This document shows, piece by piece, positions 12,746 to 22,425 of a stretch of DNA of 64,000 bases. This DNA is from Bryopsis sp. KO-2023. Lineage: Eukaryota; Chlorophyta; Ulvophyceae; Bryopsidales; Bryopsidaceae. Below the pieces are notes generated by a model. It was not told the DNA's origin and did no database searches. It saw nothing but the letters and a program-made list of their open reading frames with translations. The translations under genes were made by a program, and so were the position numbers. Numbering within the stretch: the stretch's first letter is position 1; every line of letters starts with the position of its first letter. Location of the stretch: positions 2,356,001 through 2,420,000 of the forward strand of contig BSYQ01000004.1 of assembly GCA_030272585.1 (NCBI GenBank), given 5' to 3'.

Positions 12746-14735
12746 GTGTTCTTGGAACTTTTCAATCTGCTGAGGAACTTTTGATTTTGTCGTTTGAACT
12801 CATGAAATGTTTTAACTCATGAAATGTAATTCACATATCAGTGAGGTTGAGAAACCTCCATAAATAATCCTGCTCCTTTCCCGGGAAAGCACCAACAAGC
12901 AGCGAATCATTCAAAAAACAAAAGCAGTTTGCTGATAGCAGCAAACTGGCAGGTCAAAAATAAGATGGCAAGGCGACTCCCCTGGAAAGATGCAGGAGGG
13001 GGTGTTGAAACACTTCCTTTGTGGTGTGCTGTAGGGGCAAATCCTGATGCAGAAGATTACTATGGCGATACTGCATTAACCGAAGCTGTATTGTCTGAGG
13101 ATGGGGAGGAAGATGCCCTGAATGTTGCGAGGGTCTTGATCAATAACGGTAATGCTCAATGCGGACTATCGCTGCATGCTTTGGTTTGTGGAGAGGAACA
13201 ATGCAGGCTGACCGGATAAAATTTATGCAATATAATAAATGGCGATTGTTTTCATAAGTTCTTAATTATGAGATGCCACCTTGTATGTTGGGAGTGCTCG
13301 GATCTACCTCTCTTTCCCTATGTTCAGCTAAACTGGAATTTGATACTGATGGGTGCCCTCCCACAACGACACCAAGATGTGTATCATCATTGTCTCTTTA
13401 TGGTTCACCAATGTTTTCTAGGGGCAACTGTGGATTTCAAGTTGAGAATCACTGGAGCAACCCCGTTGATGCTTGCAGCAAGAGAGGGGAGGCTGGAGAT
13501 GGTGGAGTATCTCTTGGAATCAGGTACCTTGGCAGAAGCTTACCTTCCTACATATTATGCGCTGCAATCAATTCGATTTCTGCATGCAGGTCTCTCTACA
13601 AAGCACCATATCTGACGGTTCATCATACAGAATTTGGCTTTGGGGCTATGTGCATCCAGGGTGGGAAGATTTACATGGTGAACTATAACGATTCAAGTGC
13701 CATGTGTTGCGATGCATCCTTCATTTGACTAGAGCGTGCTGCAGGGGCAAATATCAATGCATGGAGTGACGCCTATGGAAACACTCCATTACATAAAGCT
13801 GCAGAAAATGGTCACTTGGACGTTGTCAAAGTTTTGATCAAAGCAGGTGATTGGGATTTTTTTCTTTCTGTTCATGCCCTGGTGGTTTCAGAAAAATGTA
13901 TCTGGTGGTTACTCATATTGTGATTTTTCTTCTAATTTGTTAGGGGCAACAGTTGATCCAAAGAGTTGGAAATCTCCATTGCATCGCGCAGCACAATTCG
14001 ATCACTGGGATGTTGTGAAGGTTTTGATCGAAGCAGGTGATGGGGATTCTTTTTTGGTCTTGCATTGTTTCATTTCTTTTCATCTCTGTCATTTCGACAG
14101 AACTTATTTTTGTATGTTTGTTTTTATTGATTTTTTAAATGTTCAGTGATCACTCCTGTTATGGTTTTCCCCCTTTTTATTTGCAGGGGCAAGTCTAGAT
14201 TTGAAATCAATCGATGGAGAAACGCCTCTGATGATGGCAGCTGAGTGGGACAAAGTGGAAGTGGTCGAGTCTCTGTTGAAAGCAGGTGTTATTGGATTTT
14301 TCAAATTCCCATGCTGATAAAAGAGTTCCATTCCAGTGAATGTAAACCAGGATACAATTTTGCAATTCACAAAACAAATGCAGATAAAAGGTTGTAGCAG
14401 CAGACGAGATAGACCATTTCTTTCCCCATTCGACTTGTGTTATGGAGTATCGTTACCATTACTCTGGATTCGGTAAAAAAAGAGCCAAATAAAAAAACTT
14501 ATGGAGGTATTTGTGTTGTTGATGACTGTTTGCAGGTGCAAACATCAATGCCCAAGATGATCTTGGCAATACACCACTGATGAGGAGTCTTAGCATTTAT
14601 TCCCTAAAAAACCAAACACTCGTTGCATTGATAGACAATGGAGCTGAAGTTAACGCCCACAATGATGAAGGAAACACGGTGTTGCACTTTGCAGCCAATT
14701 ATGGCGATTCGATATCAGCTGAACTTCTGATGAAG

Positions 14736-14738
14736 GCA
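14736..14738. repeat. Left target-site duplication (gca) of the CACTA element
   Basis: The ankyrin exon reads ...atgaaggca and is then interrupted by CACTATGGGAGATTC. The same gca is found at 44110-44112, right after the opposite end. A 3-bp target duplication is typical of CACTA (En/Spm) elements. Confidence 0.9.
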
Positions 14739-14753
14739 CACTATGGGAGATTC
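14739..14753 (+). repeat. Left terminal inverted repeat of the CACTA element
   Basis: Sequence CACTATGGGAGATTC. It pairs with 44095-44109 with one mismatch (G against A at the seventh base). The similarity stops after 15 bases. Confidence 0.9.
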
Positions 14754-15419
14754 ACTATTAACCATGTAATTTGATTTTCACGCCAACCGGATCGAAACGT
14801 GAAACACGTCGAAAAATGCCGGAACACACACAAAGACGTGCGGAAACACCTAGGTTCGACCCCTAGGCGTCTTACGCCAAGATACAGCCGCTTCCGTCGC
14901 ATTTCGCAAGTGACGGCCTTTTGGCCTGATCAGTCGACAACGCAGACATCCACATCAACAACGCAGTTTTGAAAGAAACACAAAATACATCACATATCAC
15001 TTGAAAAAGTATTCGGGGCTCGTCACCGTCGTCTAATACGTCGTTAAAAAGCACTCCCAGGTGTCAGATAGGGGGCCTTGGAAACCACGTTGTCAAACTA
15101 CAACGTGCAGTTGCTTATATACACGGTTGCTTTTCCAGACGTCAACTTCGGGTTCACCCGGAAATATCGTTGCAACTGTGTTGTGGTTGGACTGTTCTTG
15201 TACATGGTTGTTATCCTGGATATCATGTGTGGGAATTGTCGTTTCGATCACAGCATGGTTCAGGCAGATTTATGCATGGTTTTTTTCATGGATGTTGAAA
15301 CAAATGGGGAGTTCCTATCGTGTTTGCAACGCTCGTCCAATCATTACATGGTTGGCAGTGTCATTCCTCAAATACACAACGTGGACCAAGACCTTTACAA
15401 CGTGAACTGGCCAGCACGT
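14754..15419. other. CACTA left subterminal region
   Basis: No gene recognised between the left end and the transposase stop. It contains short repeated motifs (aacacgtcg, acaacg, caacgtg, cgttgt) that also crowd the introns of the transposase gene and the right part of the element. Inferred to be subterminal transposase-binding and regulatory sequence. Confidence 0.5.
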
Positions 15420-18400
15420 TCACATTCCATTGTACATGCAATAGCGTGAATTTCCCCTCTCATCCACCATCCTCATCATTTTTGTTGGTACTGACTCCAG
15501 CAGAACCGGGTATTTTTTTTCACCAACGCCCACGATCTTAAACACGTTGTTCAAGTCGACTGGACCTGGCCTGGGCTCGCCCCTGACCTTGGGGAACGTT
15601 GCAACGCTGTAGGCAATCTTGTAGAGCTCCAACATGAGCACCACCTGGGTTGGAGCGGCGCCGTGCTCAAAATCCTCAATGATAAAGATGTCCAACACAT
15701 GGCCGAGGTACATTTGGTATGGGCTGTTGCCGGACTGGAATGCAACGAACACCATCGTATTGTTTTCGGCCTTTGGACCTTCTCTCCATCTCTTTGAAAA
15801 AAACGTTTCAGTGCATCCCCACATCTGCCTCTCCACCTTGTTGGTTCTGAGGATGTTGGCATCTCTTGGGTTCCTCCCCTCCCAACCCGGCAAAGAGAAC
15901 CCAAAAGTCCTACAAGGCAATCCACACCGCTTTAACCACAGTTCACAGCGCGTAACGCCAGAAACACAACGCTCACAAGCAAACGCACAATGCGTTGAGC
16001 CATTTAAACATTGTCATACACAGGTTGTACATGGTTTTTGTGTCACACGACCTCACCTTGCAGCAGTCTTCAACTCCTTAATGAAGGCACGGACATCGTC
16101 CTCTGCAGCATGGTTGGTCTTGAACGTCGCCTTACCTCCATCCCACGTGAGGGTCATCTTGTTAGTCGGTGTTTTGGGCTCGAACAACGCACGTAGAGAA
16201 TCAACCGTGCTAGGGGGGAGGGTGTTGAAATGGGCGGCAAGGGTCCTACACACAACAACAATGCAAACATACTTCTGTACCATGCAGATGAAAACAAAGT
16301 AACACAACCATACGAATCCAGACAAACGCCGTGCAAAACACTCGTTAAACATTGTTCCAGCCACACATTAATTCAACTCACAGTTGGCAGAGCACATCGT
16401 TGGCATACATGGCACTTGGAGCTCTCTTTACCCTCCCCGCCATGGTCCGTTTCTGTCGCCCAAGAGCCCGTTCGATCCAAAACTCCGAGATCCCCGCCGC
16501 CGGACCTCTCAAAGCTTCTTGCCGGAAGCCCGCACACACAAGCTTATGCATGTTGAACTTGCAAATGGTCTTCCCAAACAAGTCCTCGGCACGCCTGAAA
16601 AACAGAAAAAAAACACACACAAATCCGTGTCCCTAAACCCGATTTTTCTCACAGCGATGTATTCAAACCTATTACCGTTGTTAAAACAATGCAACCCAAT
16701 GTAAAACAGACAAACGTTTACCTGCAGTAGCGCATGGTTTTTGCTTGAATCTTCTTCGCCTTCGCCCCGAAGTCCTTGTCGTGGATGTGGCCCTGCACAC
16801 ACACATAGTGTGTGGCCACGGAAACCAGGTCGGTCCAGGCAAGGAGTTCTTCTCTCGTCAAGCAAGCCTCCATCACGAAACTCTCGTAAGACCTATATTC
16901 ACAAGGTTAATGCAACTCTTAACAACGCTGGGATAAAGATCAACACGGTTGAAACGAAACAATGGAAATAAGGCTGGCAACAACGACAGAACAATCATTA
17001 ACAACGAAATAAGAGCCGACAACAAGGAACAGGAACTCACCGATAAAAACCATGATATCATGCATGTTTGAATACACACGCTCGGCCGTCAAGTCAACGA
17101 TGCAAGCACCGAAGTCCGTTGGTATCTTCAAACCCTGCAAGCGTTTCTTGTAGGCGGCGGCGTGGTGTCTTCTTTCCCGTGAGGTCAAGCGTTGTTTGAT
17201 CTACGAACACACCGCCACCGGACGTAAACACATGGCATTGCACCACCACAACAAGGTTTGTAAGGGACACACCCGCACAAGTGTTTTCAGCCCATTCGCG
17301 TTTCAAAATCCTTACCTGGCTCAGAAAGTCCTTGACCAAGCCCATCAAAATCAAGTGGGCGACACCCATGACCTTCAGCTCGGGCGTGTAATATGGAAGG
17401 TCAGCAAGGGCGGTGGAGCCATGAGTATGTGCTTGTGTTGGGGTCAACAAGCCTTGATCCACCAACTGAGCTGCCTTCATGTGCTCCTCCCTTGTTTTCA
17501 CCATGTCTATCATGTCCGGTTGCCATTGTCGCTTCATCTAACACAAAGAACAGGTCGCAACGTTAATAAGCACAAACACAGCGTGTGTGTGCTACAGCAC
17601 ATGGCAAACACGGCTATACACAGCGTGTGTGTGCTACATCACATGGCAAACACGGCCATACACAGCGTGTGTGTGCTACATCACATGGCAAACACGGCCA
17701 TACACAACGCATGAATGTAAATCAACACCGTTGAAGCCCCCCCGCACACGTATCACGTACTCCACACCCACCTTTCCACGCCTGCCGACCATCCTCATCA
17801 ATTCCACATCGCCGTCGCTCAGTAGGACAGGGGATTTATAGCCCAAATACCGTTGTGTTTTGGTCGATGTTCCTTGCACACTTTGGGTGGGACCAAAGCA
17901 GTCCGGGCAAGCGTTTCTAGCGGTCAAGCCAAGGTCATTCATGACCTTGGCCATCCAGGGAGAATCGCCCGCCACAGAGGAAATTATTGCCGAGTGCTCT
18001 ACCCTCTCTCGGGCGGGGGATCCTTCGTGAAACGTCCACGAATCCGTGTGAAGGAAACCGTTGCCCGGCATGAGAGCCTTGAAATCCCTCACAATGAGGC
18101 CTAATATCGCTTGCAAGGTTTTTGGCTCCTTAGGTCCGGATATGATGAGCAAGGGATAGTGAAAGGAGGTCTTCATGGATTCCTCCTTGCACATATCATC
18201 TGCCATGCAAACAAGTAATAACCCAGTGTTAAAGCGTTGGACAACATTGTGACACTTTGTAAACGCGTTGTGGAATGTCCAGAACACATTGAAACAACAC
18301 AATGTGGATTACAATTACAGGATTACAATGTACTTGTCTCAGTTTACAACGGTATAACACCTTACCACAACGAATAAAAAACGTCCCGAGAGAATAATTC

Positions 18401-19655
18401 CCACGCCTTCCTGTGGTGCAACCAAAATAGTCGCCTCCTAGGTGATAGAGGCCAGTCTTTGTAAGGGAGTCTCCAACGAGAGACGCTAGTCGGTGGAACA
18501 TCGGAGTCGTCCGGATGCCATCGTTTTCCCCTTTGTGTCGTGCTTGGCAAAAGGCAAGGCCCCCGTTCATCACACGGAGGAGGCTCTTGACTCCAAAGTA
18601 GAAAATTTTTAAGCAAGGCTCCAGAGCGGTTGAAACCCCTTTTTGCACCGTGAATATAGGCTTTCGGCAATACTCGCAAAGAATGTCAAGCGACGGCCGT
18701 AGAAACCTCCTGCCAGAAAGAAAACGAACCTTGCATCAGTACTACTTCACCGTGTGTTAACTGGTGTGCACGTTGTGATATATATCTCAGCGCATATCAT
18801 ATATCCGACAATGGTGGATGCTGTCATAACAACGAAAATACACACGCACCGGTCTTTCACGTGATAAAACTTGCATCCTGTTTCGCAAGAGAAATAAGTG
18901 ACGTCTTCAAGATGTGGGACCCCCAACAGCCTCTTGATTCGAAGCAGCGATGTGGGAAGAACATGGTTGGGGGGCAGAATTGCACTGATGAGTTTCAAAT
19001 TGGCCTCAAAGGCCTCCCTTGTTGTGCCGTGGTCGGCCTTTTGTTGTAGAAGGAGCATAATCACATGAAGCAAGGTGAACACGCATCCCGGGTACAACGG
19101 CGTTTTCAGCTCCTCGTTGTGGTGAACGTCTCCAAAGAAGTCGGGGCCATCATTCTCAACGCTGTCAGAGTCAGTGTCCTCGTTGTGGACCGAGCTATCA
19201 TCGCTGTCGTTTGTGGTTTCAGAGCTATTTTCTTCTCCATCGTCCTCCTCCACCTCGGTTTCTTCCTCGGTGTCCATCCCAGGGGATCCATCTGACTCGC
19301 TTCCATCAACAGCAGGGAGTCCCCCATCGCCTCGGAGGTCGCCATCGTTGTCACCCCCACCATCGTCGTTGTGAATGTCAAGAACATCGTTGTCAACCTC
19401 TCCACCACCGTCATTGTGCATGTCCAGGCCATCGTTGTGCACGTCCATGACATCGTGGTGACTTCCTCCATCGTCGTTGTTCACGTCAAGACCATCGTTG
19501 TTCACGTCCCGGACACCGCTGTTATCTTGGACATCATCGTTGGGGATGCTGCTCGCACCCACATCAGCTCCATCGCTCGCTTGTTGAAGGGGTGGTGCCA
19601 ATCGCCTTTCTTCGCGTGATGCCTCGTTCTCGTCTGTCAGCCATGTAAAACATGC
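15420..19655 (-). CDS. CACTA transposase-like gene, multi-exon
   Basis: Approximate exons read on the minus strand: 18850-19655, 18366-18709, 17772-18199, 17316-17537, 17041-17200, about 16720-16895, about 16385-16597, about 16050-16240 and 15420-about 15925. The first has a long Asp/Asn-rich acidic tract and then an IxAILPPNHVLPTSL block; the second has CEYC; the third has HYPLLIISGPKEPKTLQAIL and ARNACPDCFG; a later one has ISEFWIERALGRQ; the last has MYLGHVLDIFIIEDFEHG. This order and spacing resemble TNP2/Transposase_21 proteins of CACTA elements, which cut and join the CACTA ends. The first exon lacks a clear in-frame start and seems to begin at a splice acceptor, so 5' exons may be missing or separated by the insertions at 19.7-29.2 kb. 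The 17041 donor and the following acceptor near 16895 do not match in phase in my reading, perhaps a disabling frameshift. Confidence 0.7.
17576..17705. repeat. 42-bp tandem repeat, about 3 copies
   Basis: A unit of about 42 bp beginning cacagcgtgtgtgtgctac and ending acacggccata is repeated three times in a transposase intron. It contributes to the motif-rich nature of the introns in this element. Confidence 0.75.
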
Positions 19656-19703
19656 TAAAAAGCGGTGCAAACCAAGGGTATATACGTTGTCACAGCTTAT
19701 AGT

Positions 19704-19922
19704 TGTAATATTCTAAAACTGAAACCTCAACACAATTTGAATCCCTTGTATCTCATCACTGGAGCATCAGATGACTTTGGAATTTTGATGGTGTGATAAA
19801 TATAAATAATCACATTACCTCACAAAATTTCAAAGACATCTGATGCTCCAGTGATGAGATACAAGGGATTCAAATTGTGTTGAGGTTTCAGTTTTTTCTA
19901 GTTTTATTTAGAATATTACAAT
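19704..19922. mobile_element. Palindromic foldback MITE
   Basis: The left arm 19715-19773 is matched as an almost perfect reverse complement by 19837-19895 (both arms about 59 bp). The pairing continues outward to TTGTAATATTCTA against TAGAATATTACAA and inward with some mismatches to an AT-rich loop near 19797-19810. The whole 219 bp could fold as one hairpin. No coding. No clear target duplication was found, so the superfamily is unassigned. Confidence 0.75.
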
Positions 19923-20011
19923 TTAAAAGGAATTTCTGATTGCACACCTAAAAACACCCACCTTCCCATGCCTTCACCACTACCAACAGCTCCTCCAGCC
20001 TTGAGCACCTC

Positions 20012-20378
20012 TGTAGTGAATCGCCTGATTCAGGGCTCAGTAGGCCTGAATCAGGGGAGTTGACTGTAGGCTGGCCAGCTGGCAGTTCAGCAGGGATGGC
20101 TGCTGAACTGGCAGCTCAGTATGTTTTAAGATCTGACCTGACACAGTGAAGGGTCCACAGTGTCAGGTCATTAGTTGTCTGATCAGGGGATCAGGTCTTG
20201 TCAGAGGTGCTGCGTTAGGGTATTTGGGGCAGCACCTCTTGGGGTTTTGTATCTTAGGTTAACTCTGTTTTAAACTAACTTTGGATTGAACTTCCTCTTG
20301 TCTCGGTTCCAAGCTGTTTCAGGCTTGCAGTTCACAGCCAGCAGCCCACAATAGCGGTCTGCAGGCAGGTTCATTACA
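20012..20378 (+). repeat. 5' LTR of the chromovirus
   Basis: 367 bp, begins TGTAGTGAA and ends TTCATTACA (short inverted ends). By eye it is identical to the 3' LTR at 28821-29187. It should contain promoter and poly(A) functions; within it are inverted pairs such as ctgacctgacacagtg / cacagtgtcaggtca around 20135-20168. Confidence 0.93.
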
Positions 20379-20379
20379 T

Positions 20380-20391
20380 TGGTTTCGGAGC
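20380..20391 (+). promoter_or_regulatory. Primer binding site (initiator tRNA-Met type)
   Basis: TGGTTTCGGAGC starts two bases after the 5' LTR. It resembles the usual TGGTATCAGAGC complement of initiator tRNA-Met with two differences. Confidence 0.65.
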
Positions 20392-20525
20392 AGGAGCATA
20401 GCAAGACTGTGCAAGGATCGTTGGAGGACCTTGGAGGGTCCCACAGCCTTGGGAGAGAGAAAACTGCAGCGTGTTGTGAGCAACACACAGAAGCAGCGCA
20501 CAGGCGCGGCACACAAGTGCAGTTC

Positions 20526-20846
20526 ATGAGTAGTGTGGGGTCAGGTTTTACAGTTGTGAGTTCTGAGGAAGAGGAAGTGTTGTCGGACGGGTTTCCTAGT
20601 GAGAATCAGCCCAATAGGAGTCAAACTTTCCCGAACTTTGTTCCTAGAGGAGGACCGATCAGGGAAAATAGGGAGCAAGAGCCACTGAGTCAAGTAGAGG
20701 AGAGTTCAGTTCTGGCCCCTGAGCACGATCATTATTGGGTGTTTGGTAAGGGTACCTGGTTATACGCCGTTGAGTGTAGGAGTCCGAACTGTCCTCGGTT
20801 TTTAGAGTGGCTTGAGAAGGAAAGGATAAGGACCAGCAGGTTGTAG
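20526..20846 (+). CDS. Chromovirus upstream ORF 1, unknown function
   Basis: ORF of 106 codons from ATG at 20526, starting MSSVGSGFTVVSSEEEE and holding the motif ECRSPNCPRFLEWL near its end; it stops at TAG. It lies between the primer site and gag, in the same frame as the next small ORF, with only 27 nt between stop and next ATG. The two share a layout: MS start, acidic Ser/Glu stretch, and a Cys-x4-Cys-Pro motif near the C terminus. No known family recognised. It could act as a leader peptide controlling gag translation or as a small accessory protein. Confidence 0.5.
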   Translation: MSSVGSGFTVVSSEEEEVLSDGFPSENQPNRSQTFPNFVPRGGPIRENREQEPLSQVEESSVLAPEHDHYWVFGKGTWLYAVECRSPNCPRFLEWLEKERIRTSRL

Positions 20847-20873
20847 AGGAAACCTTCTGACCCTGATTGCTGT

Positions 20874-21329
20874 ATGAGTTTTGGTAAACCCACAGCAGTG
20901 GAAAGTAGTGACAGTGAGGCTGTTTCAGACACAGAGACTGTGGTTCAGCACGGAGCAGGAAGAGGTCAGCCACCGGATCTGATCACTCACACAGGGGACT
21001 GGGTTTCCGCCCCTTACAGGTTGCCTCAACCCATACAGGTTCTGGGTCCAGTGAGACACCCGTTGGCAGTGGTACCGCTACCTCCTCTCAGAGCGCCACC
21101 TCACGGTCACAGGAAGGCAGAACGCAGTGGTAACATTATCAGATATTACGACTGTATTAACCCGGAGTGTCCCATCTACTTGTTGCAGAGGGCGACTCAA
21201 GAAAGACGTGAGCAGAACGATCTGAGGTATAGAAGGAATGTCAGGAGGAGAGGAACAGATGGGGGTACCAGCCCCAGATCCCTTCGATCTGCAGACAATG
21301 AGGCAGATGGTAGCGGAACTGCAGAATGA
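20874..21329 (+). CDS. Chromovirus upstream ORF 2, unknown function
   Basis: ORF of 151 codons starting MSFGKPTAVESSDSEAVSD, with YYDCINPECPIYLLQRA in the C-terminal half, so it looks like a diverged tandem copy of the ORF at 20526-20846. Its 3' end overlaps the start of gag (21238) by 92 nt in another frame. A ribosome reading this ORF would pass the gag start, so reinitiation, leaky scanning or splicing would be needed to express gag. Function unknown. Confidence 0.5.
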   Translation: MSFGKPTAVESSDSEAVSDTETVVQHGAGRGQPPDLITHTGDWVSAPYRLPQPIQVLGPVRHPLAVVPLPPLRAPPHGHRKAERSGNIIRYYDCINPECPIYLLQRATQERREQNDLRYRRNVRRRGTDGGTSPRSLRSADNEADGSGTAE

Positions 21330-22425
21330 GGTCATTCACCTGAGGAATGTGGCTGCAAATGTCAACCACCAGATGCATGATGTGGTGCAGCAGGCTGTGG
21401 CAGAAAGGTTGCCTCAGCCACAGGCCCCAGCAGCATTGGGCAAAGCCAGAGCCAAAGCACCTGATGCTTGGTATGGTGACCCTGGAGATGTGCCCTTAAA
21501 TGAATGGCAAGTTCAGTTACAAACTTATTTTGATGTAACTGGCACTAGGGATGTGGAGCAACAGGTTTTGGTAGCTGCAGGATCACTCAGGGGTGCTGCA
21601 GGTACTTGGTGGAGAGGCAGGTATGAGGCTGCTCTGGCAGGCCACCAGGATCTGCCTCAGTCAATAGTTGCTTTGGTTGAGCAACTGAGACAGGAATTTG
21701 GCAAGGTGAACGAAAATCGGGACTTTCGTAGAGAGTGGTCTCGGTTGCGTCAGGGGCGACTTTCGGTTGCTGAATACGTGCATAAGTTTCGCAGGCTTAC
21801 ACTTCAGATCAGTGACAGTAATCCTGGGGAAAAGCTCTTCAGGTTTATGGAGGGTCTGCACGAACGACTGCGGACGAAGGTTGAGATGGAAGATCCCGAC
21901 ACCCTCGAAAGAGCGATCGCACTGGCGGCGACCTGGGAAGGTCCTCTTGACAACTTTCGTGGGGATCGCAGTCCCAGCAGCAGGCGTGAGAGGTCGCGCA
22001 GGGACAGATCGAAGAGTCGAGGCAGGTCGTTCAGCAGAGGCAGATCCAAAAGCAGAGGTCGCAGCAGCAGTCGCGGAAGGTACAGCAACGAACGCGACAG
22101 GTTCTACCCGCAGCGTCAAGCACCACACATAGGTGATCGCATGGAGGTTGATGGCCTCCAGCGTAACCGCGTGGGGTTTGATGTCAGGGAAGGCCGCAGC
22201 GGCAGTCGCAGTGGCAGTCGCGGAGGCAGCCGCAGAGACAGTCGCAGTAAAAGCAGGGGACGCAGTGGCAGTCCTCGCGGACACCAGAGGCAGAGACGAG
22301 CAGGAGCTGGAGAAAGCTCTTCGGACAGGAGAAGCAGAATGGATACGGGCAGGTCAGCAGCGAATGTCGATTGTTTCAGATGTGGCAAGAAAGGCCACTT
22401 CGCCGCTGACTGCATGGAAAACTAA
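21238..22425 (+). CDS. gag: Gag polyprotein of the chromovirus
   Basis: 395 aa. After a short N terminus comes a retrotransposon gag domain (about residues 80-235) with WYGDPGDVPLNEWQ and GAAGTWWRGRYEAA, then an Arg/Ser-rich stretch (about 245-370, many SRGRS units) and a CCHC zinc knuckle CFRCGKKGHFAADC near the C terminus. It forms the virus-like particle and binds RNA. It ends TAA at 22423-22425 and overlaps the pol frame (open from 22410) by 16 nt. The RS-rich nucleic-acid-binding tail is longer than is common. Confidence 0.9.
   Translation: MSGGEEQMGVPAPDPFDLQTMRQMVAELQNEVIHLRNVAANVNHQMHDVVQQAVAERLPQPQAPAALGKARAKAPDAWYGDPGDVPLNEWQVQLQTYFDVTGTRDVEQQVLVAAGSLRGAAGTWWRGRYEAALAGHQDLPQSIVALVEQLRQEFGKVNENRDFRREWSRLRQGRLSVAEYVHKFRRLTLQISDSNPGEKLFRFMEGLHERLRTKVEMEDPDTLERAIALAATWEGPLDNFRGDRSPSSRRERSRRDRSKSRGRSFSRGRSKSRGRSSSRGRYSNERDRFYPQRQAPHIGDRMEVDGLQRNRVGFDVREGRSGSRSGSRGGSRRDSRSKSRGRSGSPRGHQRQRRAGAGESSSDRRSRMDTGRSAANVDCFRCGKKGHFAADCMEN

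Larger units (their letters stand above)
7573..14738 (+). pseudogene. Locus B: broken ankyrin-repeat gene, part before the CACTA insertion
   Basis: Same plan as locus A. Exons: 7573-7645 (signal peptide), 7779-7807, 7886-7975, 8324-8391, 8490-8613, then single-repeat exons at 8955, 9306, 9491, 9912, 10126, 10422, 10737, 11222, 11541, 11796, 12025, 12230, 12456, 12647, 13035, 13422, 13745, 13944 and 14187, and a last exon from 14536 cut at 14738 by a CACTA element. This is the longest array here (19 single-repeat exons). Lesions: exon 8324-8391 is 68 bp where the others have 78 (10-bp deletion, frameshift); exon 9491-9591 is 101 bp with an extra tt near 9570; the donor after 10520 reads CT instead of GT; and the last exon is split. 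It is therefore probably a pseudogene, though alternative splicing could rescue parts. Exon 11541-11678 is expanded to 138 bp by an internal duplication around VIEDGRV. Confidence 0.8.

Noticed and set aside
19106..19619. Overlapping plus- and minus-strand ORFs in the acidic repeat region
   Set aside because: They are shadows of the Asp/Asn-rich tract of the minus-strand transposase exon.
21661..22415. Minus-strand ORFs opposite gag (Ala- and Leu/Arg-rich)
   Set aside because: Antisense of the Arg/Ser-rich gag tail, where repetitive codons leave opposite frames open.
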